A DNA stretch of 6,419 bases from Trichodesmium sp. MAG_R04. Lineage in GTDB: Bacteria > Cyanobacteriota > Cyanobacteriia > Cyanobacteriales > Microcoleaceae. The stretch's first letter is position 1. Each line of letters begins with the position of its first letter. The translations under genes were made by a program, and so were the position numbers. Below, in pieces: positions 1-5,966 of this stretch. Where the stretch lies: positions 1 through 6,419 of the forward strand of contig JAKQYG010000242.1 of NCBI GenBank assembly GCA_023356515.1. The letters run 5' to 3'. Under the pieces are notes generated by a model. The model was not told the DNA's origin, ran no database searches, and saw only the letters and a program-made list of their open reading frames with translations.

Positions 1-95
1 GTAGAATTATTAAAACCGGTACAAAAGAACTAGCATTAGAACTAGAAGAAAAAGGTTACGATGACGTGATTGAAGCAGCAAAAGTAGGGGTGTAA
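1..95 (+). CDS. sufC: SufC, Fe-S assembly ATPase, C-terminal end (partial)
   Basis: Only the last 30 codons are present, read from base 3 to a TAA at 93-95; the gene starts upstream of the window. The visible peptide contains KTGTKELALELEEKGYD, which matches the end of SufC, the ABC-type ATPase that powers the SufBCD scaffold for iron-sulfur cluster assembly in the cytoplasm. None of the ATPase motifs (Walker A, signature, Walker B) is inside the window, so the call rests on this tail and on sufD following after a 5-base gap. The tail ends in a short, poorly conserved extension (IEAAKVGV). sufB is expected further upstream but cannot be seen. Confidence 0.92.
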   Translation, partial: RIIKTGTKELALELEEKGYDDVIEAAKVGV

Positions 96-100
96 AATTT

Positions 101-1504
101 ATGCAAGTGTCCGTAAAACCAGAGGTATCTTATTTAGAAAAATTACTGAAAGAATCTTGTAAAGGAGTTTCTTCAACTGTAGCGTGGGAGTTTCCTCTAG
201 ATTTAAAGATGGCAACTTGGTTAGAACAAGTGCGAGATCGTGCAGCGACATGGGTGCGTGAGTTGAGTCTTCCTACTAAGCGTGATGAGGAATGGCGCTT
301 TACTAACCTATCTTCAATAATGAAGTTAGGTTTCCAAGCACCTGCTCCAGTAGACTTGGATGCTTTAGATATCGCCCCATTTATTTTGCCCGAAGCAGTA
401 GACAGTCGGTTGGTATTTGTCAATGGGATCTTTGCACCTCAGTTATCATCGTTAACAGGTATAGAAAACCAGATATTTGTGGGCAACCTGGGGCAGTTGC
501 CGACCCCATATCAAAAGCGCATCAGCAATTATTTGGCACAACAACCAGGGAGTCAAGAAGTATTTACCTCCCTAAATACTGCTGGTTTAACTGATGCAGC
601 AGTAGTGTGGTTGCCAAAAAATCAGATGGTAAAAAACCCAATACATCTATTATTTATTGCTGCTCAGACGAAAATTCCTATATTGACTCAGGGTCGTTGT
701 TTGATAGTAGCGGAAAGTAATAGTAGTGGGAAAATAGTTGAGCATTGTGTGAGTGCAGAAGTAATGTGTCCAGAAGCATCAACTTCTCAACCCTATCTGA
801 CAAACGCTGTCACAGAAATATGGGTAGAGGAAAATGCAGAAATTAATTATACTAGGGTGCAAGAAGACGCAGGAGAAGCATTTCATATTGGCAAAACAGC
901 GATCGCTCAAGCTAAAAATAGTCGTTATACTTGCAATGCTATTCATTTAGGAGCAAAGTTATCTCGTCATAATTTAGAAGTTACCCAAATGGGTGAGGGT
1001 ACGGAAACTAATCTTTATGGTTTGGCATTTATTGGCAACAAGCAAGAAGCAGATACTCATAGCAGCATTATTTTGAATCATCCTCATGGTATAACTGACC
1101 AACTGTATAAGTCCATTGTTGATGAGAAAGCACATTCTGTATTTAATGGGAAAGTCTATGTTTCTCAAACTGCCCAGTTGACGAATGCTGCTCAATTAAA
1201 TCGTAATTTGTTACTTTCTTCTGATGGAAGAGTTGACACAAAACCTCAGTTAGAAATTATTGCTGATAATGTTCAATGTTCTCATGGAGCAACTGTTAGT
1301 CAGCTAGATAATGATGAAGTATTTTATTTGCAAAGTCGAGGTTTAAATGAAGAAGTAAGTCGGAACTTATTAATTGATGCTTTTGCCGCAGAAATTATCA
1401 ACAAGCTTCCCTTACCTTCTTTGCAACATATTTTAAAACAATATGTTGCTTGTAAAGTTTATCAACAAGAAAGAAGGAAGGCGAAGGATGAATTAAAAAG
1501 TTGA
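101..1504 (+). CDS. sufD: SufD, Fe-S cluster scaffold subunit
   Basis: The gene encodes 467 residues, somewhat longer than the roughly 420-450 usual for SufD. SufD pairs with SufB, and together with SufC they form the cytoplasmic complex on which Fe-S clusters are built. The N-terminal helical part carries the family motif DEEWRFTNL (residues 62-70). The middle and C-terminal two thirds look like the SufB/SufD right-handed beta-helix. The hallmark CSHGAT is at residues 393-398, with H395 in the place of the conserved SufD histidine (His360 in E. coli) proposed as a cluster ligand at the SufB-SufD interface. The segment after it (DEVFYLQSRGLNEEVSRN) is also typical. The ATG at 101 lies 5 bases after the sufC stop and has an AGGGG at 86-90, so it is co-transcribed with sufC. 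The first 800 bases look less AT-rich than the znu genes to the right. Confidence 0.96.
   Translation: MQVSVKPEVSYLEKLLKESCKGVSSTVAWEFPLDLKMATWLEQVRDRAATWVRELSLPTKRDEEWRFTNLSSIMKLGFQAPAPVDLDALDIAPFILPEAVDSRLVFVNGIFAPQLSSLTGIENQIFVGNLGQLPTPYQKRISNYLAQQPGSQEVFTSLNTAGLTDAAVVWLPKNQMVKNPIHLLFIAAQTKIPILTQGRCLIVAESNSSGKIVEHCVSAEVMCPEASTSQPYLTNAVTEIWVEENAEINYTRVQEDAGEAFHIGKTAIAQAKNSRYTCNAIHLGAKLSRHNLEVTQMGEGTETNLYGLAFIGNKQEADTHSSIILNHPHGITDQLYKSIVDEKAHSVFNGKVYVSQTAQLTNAAQLNRNLLLSSDGRVDTKPQLEIIADNVQCSHGATVSQLDNDEVFYLQSRGLNEEVSRNLLIDAFAAEIINKLPLPSLQHILKQYVACKVYQQERRKAKDELKS
899..906. repeat. HIP1 octamer GCGATCGC inside sufD
   Basis: This is an exact GCGATCGC palindrome within the sufD frame. It also contains GATC, the Dam-type methylation site. 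Confidence 0.85.
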
Positions 1505-1565
1505 TTTAGGCTTACAGCATCTTCCAAGTATATGAAATACAAATTTTAAAGAACGTCTGTGCAGT

Positions 1566-1582
1566 GCGGGCATCTTGCTCGC
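1566..1582. repeat. Small GC-rich hairpin in the sufD-sufS spacer
   Basis: GCGGGC (1566-1571) and GCTCGC (1577-1582) can pair as a six-base stem with one G-T pair around the loop ATCTT. It is the only GC-rich island in an otherwise AT-rich 248-base spacer (1505-1752). The form GCGGGC-ATCTT-GCxCGC resembles a short dispersed intergenic hairpin that I recall as frequent in filamentous cyanobacteria; this is from memory, not a search. No T-run follows on either strand, so it is not a standard intrinsic terminator. It could be an mRNA processing or stability element between sufD and sufS, or simply a mobile repeat. Nothing else clear is in this spacer. Confidence 0.5.
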
Positions 1583-1752
1583 TCAAGCTATACCTCACTA
1601 AAGAGAAAAAGAGAAACTTGCAAAATTAGTAAATAAATAAGGTCTCAATCTTACTTTTTCAAGGGGATATAAATAGGAAATTTTAAATTTTCTGACTTCC
1701 CTATGATTATAATTATTTATAACTGATAACATATGAATTGATAATTTAAAAG

Positions 1753-3015
1753 ATGACTATTATTCAAGAAAAAACTTTGGCAGATAAAGTACGCGCAGAT
1801 TTTCCAATTTTAAATCAGGAAATAAATGGTAAACCACTTGTCTATTTAGATAATGCTGCTACATCCCAAAAACCCTTAGCAGTTATCAATGCTTTGCAAG
1901 AATACTACCTCAAATATAATTCCAATGTACACCGAGGTATTCATACTTTAAGCTCAAAGGCAACAGATGCTTATGAAGGGGCTAGAGATAAAATAGCTGC
2001 TTTTATTAATGCGGCATCTCGAAATGAAATTGTTTATACTCGAAATGCTAGCGAAGCAGTTAATTTAGTTGCTTATTCTTGGGGTTTGAATAACCTTAAA
2101 TTAGGAGACGAAATAATTGTCTCTGTTATGGAACATCATAGTAATTTTGTTCCCTGGCAAATGATTGCTCAAAAAACCGGAGCAATTTTAAAATTTGTTG
2201 AATTGAATAGCACTGAAGAATTTAATTTAGAACAATATAAAACTATAGTTTCAGACAAAACAAAGTTAGTAGCAGTTGCCCATATTTCTAATGTTTTAGG
2301 CTGCATTAATCCAGTAAAAGAAATTTGTTCAATTGCTCATAAAAATGGAGCTAAAGTATTAATAGATGCTTGCCAAAGTGTACCCCATTGTGTGGTAGAT
2401 GTGCAAGGAATGGATTGTGATTGGTTAGTAGCTTCTGGACATAAAATGTGCGCTCCAACTGGCATCGGTTTTTTGTATGGAAAATTGGAATTACTGGAAA
2501 AAATGCCACCATTTTTGGGAGGTGGTGAAATGATTGATGAGGTATTTGTTGACCATTATACTTATGCAGAATTACCTCATAAATTTGAAGCAGGAACACC
2601 AGCCATAGGGGAAGCGATCGCCCTTGGTGCAGCAGTAGATTATCTAACCAATATAGGTATGGAAAAAATTCAGAATTATGAAGCAGAATTAACTACTTAT
2701 TTATTTGATAAATTATCTCAGATTCCCGAAGTTACTATTTACGGACCTCAGCTAAATACTCATGGGAAAGGTAGGGCCGCATTAGTATCTTTTACAGTAG
2801 AAAATCTTCACCCCAACGATTTATCAACAATGTTAGATGAAGTAGGGGTAGCAATTCGTTCTGGTCATCATTGTGCTCAACCTTTGCATCAATATTTAAA
2901 GGTTTCATCTACAGGAAGAGCAAGTTTATCTTTCTATAATACTTGTGATGATATTGATGCTTTTATTTTTGCTTTGAAAGACACGATAGAATTTTTTGCT
3001 AGTATTATGGGCTAA
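1753..3015 (+). CDS. sufS: SufS, group II cysteine desulfurase
   Basis: The 420-residue protein is a PLP enzyme that converts L-cysteine to alanine and holds the sulfur as a persulfide for the SufBCD scaffold in the cytoplasm. All key residues are present: VYLDNAATSQKP near the N-terminus, H128 in MEHHSNFVPW stacking on the cofactor, D205 and Q208 in LIDACQS, the PLP-binding lysine K231 in SGHKMCAPTGIGF, and C374 in IRSGHHCAQPL with R369 before it. The short RSGHHC loop is that of the SufS/CsdA type, not of IscS/NifS. These match E. coli SufS H123, D200, Q203, K226, R359 and C364. The ATG at 1753 is chosen because the protein then begins just ahead of the conserved start of the fold, and the nearest upstream ATG (1733) stops after two codons. 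There is only a weak AAAAG ribosome site. The gene is the last of the suf set and lies 248 bases after sufD, so it may have its own promoter. Confidence 0.97.
   Translation: MTIIQEKTLADKVRADFPILNQEINGKPLVYLDNAATSQKPLAVINALQEYYLKYNSNVHRGIHTLSSKATDAYEGARDKIAAFINAASRNEIVYTRNASEAVNLVAYSWGLNNLKLGDEIIVSVMEHHSNFVPWQMIAQKTGAILKFVELNSTEEFNLEQYKTIVSDKTKLVAVAHISNVLGCINPVKEICSIAHKNGAKVLIDACQSVPHCVVDVQGMDCDWLVASGHKMCAPTGIGFLYGKLELLEKMPPFLGGGEMIDEVFVDHYTYAELPHKFEAGTPAIGEAIALGAAVDYLTNIGMEKIQNYEAELTTYLFDKLSQIPEVTIYGPQLNTHGKGRAALVSFTVENLHPNDLSTMLDEVGVAIRSGHHCAQPLHQYLKVSSTGRASLSFYNTCDDIDAFIFALKDTIEFFASIMG
2614..2621. repeat. HIP1 octamer GCGATCGC inside sufS
   Basis: This is an exact GCGATCGC palindrome, the highly iterated palindrome of cyanobacterial genomes. 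It sits inside the sufS coding frame. Its main value here is as a taxonomic marker. Confidence 0.85.
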
Positions 3016-3071
3016 AGAAAAATGAAAAATTGAGGTTTAATATCAAATCCGCTTGCTTTAGAGTTTTATTA

Positions 3072-3128
3072 AGAAACTGGATTTATGGAAGACATGTGTA
3101 AGTCTGGTTTCTATAGCAATGCTATTTT
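3072..3128. other. Intergenic inverted repeats downstream of sufS (weak)
   Basis: The 270-base gap between sufS and the next gene holds two weak structures. AGAAAC (3072-3077) can pair with GTTTCT (3107-3112), with AGAC (3090-3093) and GTCT (3102-3105) nested inside. Directly after, ATAGC (3113-3117) and GCTAT (3121-3125) enclose a three-base loop and are followed by TTT. Either could take part in ending the suf transcript, but the stems are short and AT-rich, so this may be the decayed remains of a dispersed repeat. No gene or clear promoter is seen in the gap. Confidence 0.25.
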
Positions 3129-3273
3129 ATTAATGTAAAAAATCTTACTGTTTTTTGATAAGAGGTAGTGATTTTTAACTTGTTAAATCCCTAGCTATTT
3201 AATCATTTAAGCTCATTTAAATTACTAATTTGCTCAAACTGGTCTAGGAAAGGCAATTTTTTCAATCCTATAT

Positions 3274-3277
3274 GAGG
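3274..3277 (+). promoter_or_regulatory. Ribosome binding site of the DUF4177-like gene
   Basis: GAGG lies 8 bases before the ATG at 3286. It fixes that start and is stronger than the sites seen at sufS or znuB. A six-codon frame (ATG at 3272, TGA at 3287-3289) overlaps the gene start but looks accidental. Confidence 0.6.
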
Positions 3278-3285
3278 TTATATAT

Positions 3286-3663
3286 ATGAGAGAGTGGAAT
3301 CTAAACAAACTGATAGTTATTAATTTAATTGTTTTGAATGTTGTTATTTTTTTCTTGGCAGTAGTCTTGATTTTTTCACCCTATCAAACTTTAGCAACTT
3401 CCATCCCTAAACCTCAAGGAAAAACAGATTCAGAAATTGAATTGATAAATTCAGAAAATTTAAGTCGCGGTAGGGGCAGAAAATATGAGTATAAAGTTGA
3501 ATATCAATTTGGTTTTCCTCAAAGTGAGGGAGAAAGAGGACGCTATACTGAAGCTTTAAATAATGCGGGTCAAGACGGATGGAAATTAACTCAAACTGAT
3601 GTTGTTTTTAATCCCTCTAGTGGCCGAGGATTATATATTCTAATTTTTAGAAGAGAGAAGTAA
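3286..3663 (+). CDS. Small membrane-anchored protein with DUF4177-like domain
   Basis: The 125-residue protein has two parts. Residues 9-30 form one strongly hydrophobic segment after a short N-terminus with two positive charges (R2, K8), so it is either a membrane anchor or an uncleaved or cleaved signal sequence; TLA-TS at 35-39 is a possible signal peptidase site. After a polar linker with RGRGR (61-65), residues about 67-124 fit the small DUF4177 pattern: KYEYKVEYQF, then ALNNAGQDGWKL, then a closing strand YILIFRRE. The function of DUF4177 is unknown and I do not assign one. The C-terminal domain would face the periplasm or lumen if the positive N-terminus stays inside. The gene stands alone: 270 bases after sufS, convergent with znuB, and with its own GAGG site and terminator-like stem. 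A role in suf or zinc biology is not supported by sequence. Confidence 0.75.
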   Translation: MREWNLNKLIVINLIVLNVVIFFLAVVLIFSPYQTLATSIPKPQGKTDSEIELINSENLSRGRGRKYEYKVEYQFGFPQSEGERGRYTEALNNAGQDGWKLTQTDVVFNPSSGRGLYILIFRREK

Positions 3664-3727
3664 ATTATTATAATTTGTAGGAAAATTCTGGAGAAATTAT
3701 ACCTCCAATATAAACCCACAATATACA

Positions 3728-3755
3728 AGAAATCTTCCAGAGAAGATTTTTACTC
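3728..3755 (+). terminator. Intrinsic terminator-like stem after the DUF4177-like gene
   Basis: AGAAATCTTC (3728-3737) and GAAGATTTTT (3742-3751) pair over ten positions with one G-T pair and a CAGA loop. The 3' arm ends in five T and is followed by ACTCTTTTC. It lies 65 bases after the stop at 3663 on the plus strand, in the 165-base gap between two converging genes. The stem is AT-rich, so its strength is uncertain. On the minus strand the T-run is poor (TTTCTTG), so it is less likely to serve znuB. A second, imperfect CCTT/AAGG fold near 3776-3790 lacks a T-run. Confidence 0.6.
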
Positions 3756-3828
3756 TTTTCTACTGTTTCTTGTAACCTTTCCAAGGAAGGGGCTTGTTTA
3801 TTCATATCAAGGTATTCATTTGTGGGGT

Positions 3829-4647
3829 TTAAAACTTACCCTGACAAGAAAATGCAGCTACCAAAAATACCAATAATTGCACCAAAACAATACTAGGACC
3901 TGAAGGTAAATTAAAAGCACCAGATAACATCATTCCCATAACCCCGCTCATAGCACCAATTAGTGCAGAAACTCCTAAAAACTGTAGAAATTGATGACAA
4001 ATTAATTTTGCTGTTGCTGCTGGAATTACCAAAAAAGCGTTAACCAATAAAATGCCAACTGCTCTAATAGTAAGAGCGATCGCCAAAGACAAAATAATCA
4101 TAAATATATATTTATATCTCTGTACAGGAATTCCCTGAACTTGTGCTAACTCAGTATTAAAAGTTAACAATATTTGTTTTGGTAAAGTTACTCCTAACCA
4201 ACTCAAATATAGAGCCAATAAAATTACCAGAACAAGCAAATCTAAATTACTAATTGCTAAAATATCACCAAACAATATAGACAATAAATTACCACGATAT
4301 CCAGGTACAAAATTAAACCCAATTACTCCCAATGCAACTGAACCAGCAATCACAATACTTAAAATTGTATCTCCACCTAAATTAGTTTTTTCAATTAAAT
4401 AATTGATTCCTAATCCAAAGAATACCAAAAATCCAATTAAAGCTATCATTGGATGTAATTGTAATAAAGCTCCTATCACGACAGCTAAAAAAGCAGTATG
4501 GCCTAAAGAATTTCCAAATAAAGATAACTGGCGTAAAATTACGAACCCACCAAGAATACCTCCCAAAATTCCCAACAGAATACCACCAATAATTGCTCGT
4601 TGCATAAAAGGCAGACTAAATAAACTTATCAATTCTGAAAAATTCAT
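3829..4647 (-). CDS. znuB: ZnuB, zinc-type ABC importer permease
   Basis: The 272-residue, very hydrophobic protein belongs to the ABC-3 permease family (ZnuB/MntB/TroC type) and forms the inner-membrane channel fed by ZnuA and driven by ZnuC. From the ATG start I see about seven to nine membrane segments, roughly at residues 16-38, 50-63, 65-81, 95-111, 134-153, 179-199, 200-212, 223-243 and 249-267. Family landmarks are PFMQRAIIGG near the N-terminus, SLGHTAFLAVV (about 47-57), GDILAIS in the middle and LLVNAFLVIPAATAKL (about 200-215), the last being the conserved ABC-3 stretch. I chose the ATG at 4647; an in-frame TTG at 4656 would add three residues and has no better ribosome site. It is the last znu gene, 262 bases after znuC, and its end faces the DUF4177-like gene. 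Sequence cannot separate Zn from Mn for the permease alone; the ZnuA partner favours zinc. Confidence 0.9.
   Translation of the reverse strand: MNFSELISLFSLPFMQRAIIGGILLGILGGILGGFVILRQLSLFGNSLGHTAFLAVVIGALLQLHPMIALIGFLVFFGLGINYLIEKTNLGGDTILSIVIAGSVALGVIGFNFVPGYRGNLLSILFGDILAISNLDLLVLVILLALYLSWLGVTLPKQILLTFNTELAQVQGIPVQRYKYIFMIILSLAIALTIRAVGILLVNAFLVIPAATAKLICHQFLQFLGVSALIGAMSGVMGMMLSGAFNLPSGPSIVLVQLLVFLVAAFSCQGKF
4076..4083. repeat. HIP1 octamer GCGATCGC inside znuB
   Basis: This is the third exact GCGATCGC palindrome in the window, inside the znuB frame. Its presence in both the suf and znu blocks suggests both have long been part of the same cyanobacterial genome. Confidence 0.85.
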
Positions 4648-4826
4648 ATTTATCAATTAAAATACAAAACTGGTTTAACATATAGTCCATTCGGTAGTTT
4701 AGAAAATACAGTAGCAATTAGGTTTTTAAATAGTTTTTGAACTATAGGGTCAAGTTTTCATCCCACATTTGCACTTCAATTTTTAATATGAAATTAGCAT
4801 AAAATCCATAGCTTGCCACTGAATAC

Positions 4827-4846
4827 TTGACTCCTATTGACCACTA
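4827..4846. repeat. Two tandem decamers in the znuC-znuB spacer
   Basis: TTGACTCCTA (4827-4836) is followed directly by TTGACCACTA (4837-4846), differing at two of ten positions. This looks like the remains of a short tandem repeat of the TGACTCC type that I recall as common between genes in filamentous cyanobacteria. The surrounding 262-base spacer (4648-4909) is AT-rich and shows no gene and no convincing promoter or terminator. Confidence 0.4.
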
Positions 4847-4909
4847 TAATTTTTTTCTTACTTTTGACTTATATTTTTATACTAAATTTTGTTGTGTCGA
4901 ATGTGTGTT

Positions 4910-5671
4910 TTAATGATTATGAAAATATCTAGTCAAACTCTCTCCATAAATCTTAATCAAATTCTGATCATCCAAAGCAATACTAGGTTTACCATAACAT
5001 AATACATGACGATTCATACAAATAACCTGGTCACAATAACGACTTACCATATCTAAATCATGAGAAACCTGAAGAATAGAAAAATAATTTTCTGCCTGTA
5101 AATTTGCCAATAATTCTGCAAACTCCACTTCTCCATTGGGATCTATACTAGCCATCATTTCATCTAATATTAATAACTGTCGAGGTTGCACTAAACAATA
5201 TGCTAATAAAACTCGTTTTAATTCTCCTCCACTTAAACTTCCTAATGCTTGTTTAGAATGATTTTGTAAGTTAACTTTTAGCAAAGCTTTTTCCACATAT
5301 ATAAGTTTTTCCCGTGACTTCATTAAACTTCTTTGAGGCAAACCTAAACTAACTAATTCGGCTACAGTTAAAGGAAAACTTCGATCAAAAATTAACTTCT
5401 GGGGAATATAACCAATTTTCTGCCAATATTTTCCTAAATCTTTGATTTGTCTACCAATAATTTTTACATAACCAGACTCATAAGGAATTAAATCTAATAT
5501 TGCTTTAATTAATGTACTTTTTCCAGCTCCATTGGGTCCTATTATTGCGGTATTACTACTAGGAAAAACTTGAAATGAAACAGATTCTACTGCTTTATAT
5601 TTACCTCTAACTACTGTCAGGTTTTTTACATCAACTACTGGTATACTTATTTTGATTTTTTCTGAATTCAA
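4910..5671 (-). CDS. znuC: ZnuC, zinc-type ABC importer ATPase
   Basis: This is the ATP-binding subunit that drives ZnuB from the cytoplasmic side. With a TTG start at 5671 the protein has 253 residues, the usual size. Motifs in that numbering: Walker A GPNGAGKST at 45-53 with K51, Q-loop Q91 in YIPQK, signature LSGGE at 146-150, Walker B LLILDE ending in D170-E171, and the switch histidine H204 in QVSHDLD. The D-loop reads MMASIDP, where related ATPases usually have a glycine before the Asp region. The C-terminus RYFHNH resembles the His-containing ends of cyanobacterial ZnuC. The frame stays open upstream to a TTG at 5767, but that adds 32 residues unlike the family and has no ribosome site. 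The TTG at 5671 has AGAGGA nine bases before it, and the ABC fold (VVDVKNLTVVRG) starts about a dozen residues later. There is no in-frame ATG or GTG near the start. Confidence 0.91.
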   Translation of the reverse strand: MNSEKIKISIPVVDVKNLTVVRGKYKAVESVSFQVFPSSNTAIIGPNGAGKSTLIKAILDLIPYESGYVKIIGRQIKDLGKYWQKIGYIPQKLIFDRSFPLTVAELVSLGLPQRSLMKSREKLIYVEKALLKVNLQNHSKQALGSLSGGELKRVLLAYCLVQPRQLLILDEMMASIDPNGEVEFAELLANLQAENYFSILQVSHDLDMVSRYCDQVICMNRHVLCYGKPSIALDDQNLIKIYGESLTRYFHNH

Positions 5672-5680
5672 TGGGAAATA

Positions 5681-5686
5681 TCCTCT
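5681..5686 (-). promoter_or_regulatory. Ribosome binding site deciding the znuC TTG start
   Basis: AGAGGA on the minus strand lies nine bases before TTG 5669-5671. It is the best Shine-Dalgarno match on the minus strand of this window and the main reason for choosing the shorter ZnuC. Confidence 0.65.
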
Positions 5687-5770
5687 CAACTTTATTAAAT
5701 TATTTTTCTCAAATTTTGCAGATAAATTACTAGGAAAATTTATTTGATTTATACAAAACTTTAGCAAAGC

Positions 5771-5794
5771 TACTAAATATAGTAATCTTAAATA
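5771..5794. repeat. Degenerate copy of the znuA-znuC palindrome
   Basis: These 24 bases match 5857-5880 at 21 positions, offset by 86 bases. The copy keeps the right arm AGTAATCTTAAATA and only the inner part of the left arm (TACTA pairing with TAGTA). Of the three differences, A5772 and T5783 replace G5858 and C5869, which pair with each other in the intact copy, so pairing is kept. On the minus strand a possible promoter overlaps it (TTGTTA at 5805-5800, 18 bases, TATATT at 5781-5776), which could start a znuCB transcript; in DNA this AT-rich that is weak evidence. Confidence 0.55.
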
Positions 5795-5843
5795 TATTGT
5801 AACAATTCAAAAACTAGAGATAAACCCTGAAAGTCTTACCATT

Positions 5844-5877
5844 AAAAAATTAAGATTGCTATATATAGCAATCTTAA
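5844..5877 (-). terminator. Perfect palindrome with T-run, intrinsic terminator or attenuator after znuA
   Basis: Bases 5850-5877 form a perfect 28-base palindrome: TTAAGATTGCTATA followed by its exact complement TATAGCAATCTTAA. Read on the znu strand, the stem (about 12 pairs if four bases form the loop) is followed at once by six T (5849-5844). This is the layout of an intrinsic terminator, 89 bases after the znuA stop and ahead of znuC, though the stem has few G-C pairs. On the plus strand no T-run follows. A partial terminator here would give more binding protein than ATPase and permease. It could instead be a dispersed palindromic repeat or a dyad operator. A smaller stem, ATAACAA (5887-5893) with TTGTTAT (5899-5905), lies beside it. 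Confidence 0.6.
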
Positions 5878-5966
5878 ATAGTATGAATAACAACAGAATT
5901 GTTATATAAATTAATTACTATATATTATGTATATAATGGTACTGCATAAGCCCTGTCCTACTAATT

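Noticed and set aside
130..423. Open frame on the minus strand opposite the start of sufD
   Set aside because: It lies wholly inside sufD, has no recognisable domain and low-complexity Ser/Arg-rich content; it is a shadow of the real gene.
974..1195. Minus-strand open frame opposite sufD
   Set aside because: It is fully antisense to the conserved beta-helix part of sufD and has no family features.
1701..1747. TGATAA repeated 15 bases apart and TGATTATAATTAT before sufS, resembling Fur or Zur core motifs
   Set aside because: The surroundings are almost pure A and T and no full inverted 7-1-7 or Fur-type dyad is present.
1505..1752. SufR operator (CAAC-N6-GTTG) before sufS
   Set aside because: I looked for this dyad in the spacer and did not see it; the known site lies before sufB, outside the window.
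2351..2599. Minus-strand open frame opposite sufS
   Set aside because: It is antisense to the conserved PLP-lysine region, so its frame is a by-product of that conservation.
3272..3289. Five-residue frame overlapping the start of the DUF4177-like gene by ATGA
   Set aside because: It has no ribosome site of its own, and the AT-rich leader makes such short frames common by chance.
4654..4656. TTG as the znuB start
   Set aside because: An ATG three codons later gives the normal family N-terminus, and neither has a strong ribosome site.
4403..4660. Plus-strand frame rich in Lys, Pro and Ile opposite znuB
   Set aside because: This composition is the expected mirror of a hydrophobic AT-rich membrane gene; no ribosome site or domain.
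5906..5945. Several TATAAT-like hexamers just left of the znuA stop
   Set aside because: They lie in a low-complexity AT run, have no paired -35 element at a suitable distance, and no gene follows on the plus strand.
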